From assembly GCA_022788105.1 (NCBI GenBank), contig JALEVZ010000057.1, positions 1-55,112 of the forward strand: a stretch of DNA of 55,112 nt, in the 5' to 3' direction. Under the pieces are notes generated by a model. The model ran no database searches, was not told where the DNA came from, and worked only from the letters and a program-made list of their open reading frames with translations. Below are positions 54,787 through 55,112 of the stretch, one piece after another (the stretch's first letter is position 1; each line of letters begins with the position of its first letter). The DNA comes from Prevotella sp. (GTDB lineage Bacteria > Bacteroidota > Bacteroidia > Bacteroidales > Bacteroidaceae). The position numbers and the translations under genes were made by a program.

Positions 54787-55112
54787 ATGGAAAACAAAGA
54801 TACAAAAAATGCCTTTGTGCGTCAGGTTGCCGAACAGAAATACGAGTACGGCTTCACCACCGACGTGCATACAGACATCATAGAGAAGGGCCTCAACGAA
54901 GATGTTGTGCGCCTAATCTCGCAGAAGAAGGGCGAACCCGACTGGATGCTTGAGTTCCGCCTAAAGGCGTTCCGCTACTGGCAGACGCTCAAGCAGCCCA
55001 CATGGGGACATGTGCATCTGCCCGAGGTCGACTACCAAGCCATCAGCTACTACGCCGACCCCTTAGCAAAGAAGCCCAACGAGAAGAAGGAGATAGACCC
55101 CGAGCTGATGAA
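54787..55112 (+). CDS. sufB: Fe-S cluster assembly protein SufB (5' part)
   Basis: The first 108 residues are present, starting MENKDTKNAFVRQVAEQKYEYGF; the gene runs off the window. DWMLEFRLKAFRYWQ and the following YYADP region are typical of the SufB N-terminus. SufB forms the scaffold of the SufBCD complex that builds iron-sulfur clusters. ATG at 54787 follows a -7 box. The rest of a suf operon (sufC, sufD, sufS) is expected beyond the window. Confidence 0.93.
   Translation, partial: MENKDTKNAFVRQVAEQKYEYGFTTDVHTDIIEKGLNEDVVRLISQKKGEPDWMLEFRLKAFRYWQTLKQPTWGHVHLPEVDYQAISYYADPLAKKPNEKKEIDPELM

Overview
The window is a chromosomal segment of a Bacteroidales bacterium, most likely Prevotellaceae (Prevotella/Segatella-like). 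The evidence is the Bacteroidetes-type -7 box TAnnTTTG in front of many genes, a SusC/SusD pair, Bacteroidetes-style GyrB, RimP, NusA and IF-2, and many short secreted enzymes with Bacteroidetes signal peptides. No rRNA, tRNA, CRISPR array or prophage was seen. The species call is inference.

Layout. 1-197: frameshifted tail of a transposase. 571-2544: gyrB, followed at 3101-3640 by a dense, one-strand cluster of DnaA boxes that looks like the chromosomal origin. 3975-8228: a GH97 glucosidase and a divergent membrane-spanning DUF6377 regulator. 8651-31902: a large peptidoglycan (muropeptide) salvage island on both strands. It holds murQ, an amino-sugar kinase, a NagX-like membrane protein, two DUF1343/NamZ exo-muramidases, an NlpC/P60 endopeptidase, an L-Ala-D/L-Glu-type epimerase, a large amidase, a transglutaminase-like protein, a serine hydrolase, a sodium:solute symporter and two AraC-type regulators. 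An AAA_14/DUF4143 ATPase and a GH78-like beta-sandwich protein of unclear role lie within it. 32234-34751: housekeeping genes ybeY, coaD, ung and a DUF3109 gene. 34865-43629: a polysaccharide utilisation locus (DUF4434 protein, SusC, SusD, surface glycan-binding lipoprotein, GH27 alpha-galactosidase). 44490-47526: a GDPD phosphodiesterase and a third membrane-spanning TPR/AraC regulator. 48980-54036: rimP-nusA-infB with a terminator-like hairpin just after its promoter. 54787-end: sufB, cut by the window edge.

The salvage island makes biochemical sense. NamZ and the amidase would release MurNAc and peptides, NlpC/P60 and other hydrolases trim the peptide, the symporter imports product, the kinase and MurQ turn the sugar into GlcNAc-6-P, and the epimerase feeds the dipeptide into glutamate metabolism. 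Substrates of the symporter, transglutaminase-like protein and serine hydrolase are inferred from context only.

The most unusual part is the intergenic DNA. Seven copies of a rigid ~130-bp element occur, each with a TTAAC-N4-GTTAA palindrome, a fixed 17-bp gap, three 15-bp quasi-palindromic modules on a 22-bp pitch, and a conserved tail ending TTTTGTCA(A). Single modules can be reversed while the pitch is kept. Six of the seven copies follow a gene in the same orientation. Separately, at least ten intergenic arrays have unrelated sequences but the same 22-bp repeat length; several lie beside the 130-bp elements. Other direct repeats are spaced 33, 44 or 66 bp, all multiples of 11, suggesting helical phasing. 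A second family of 160-190 bp elements with short terminal inverted repeats, and an orphan minus-strand transcript with its own promoter and terminator (16737-17072), add to this.
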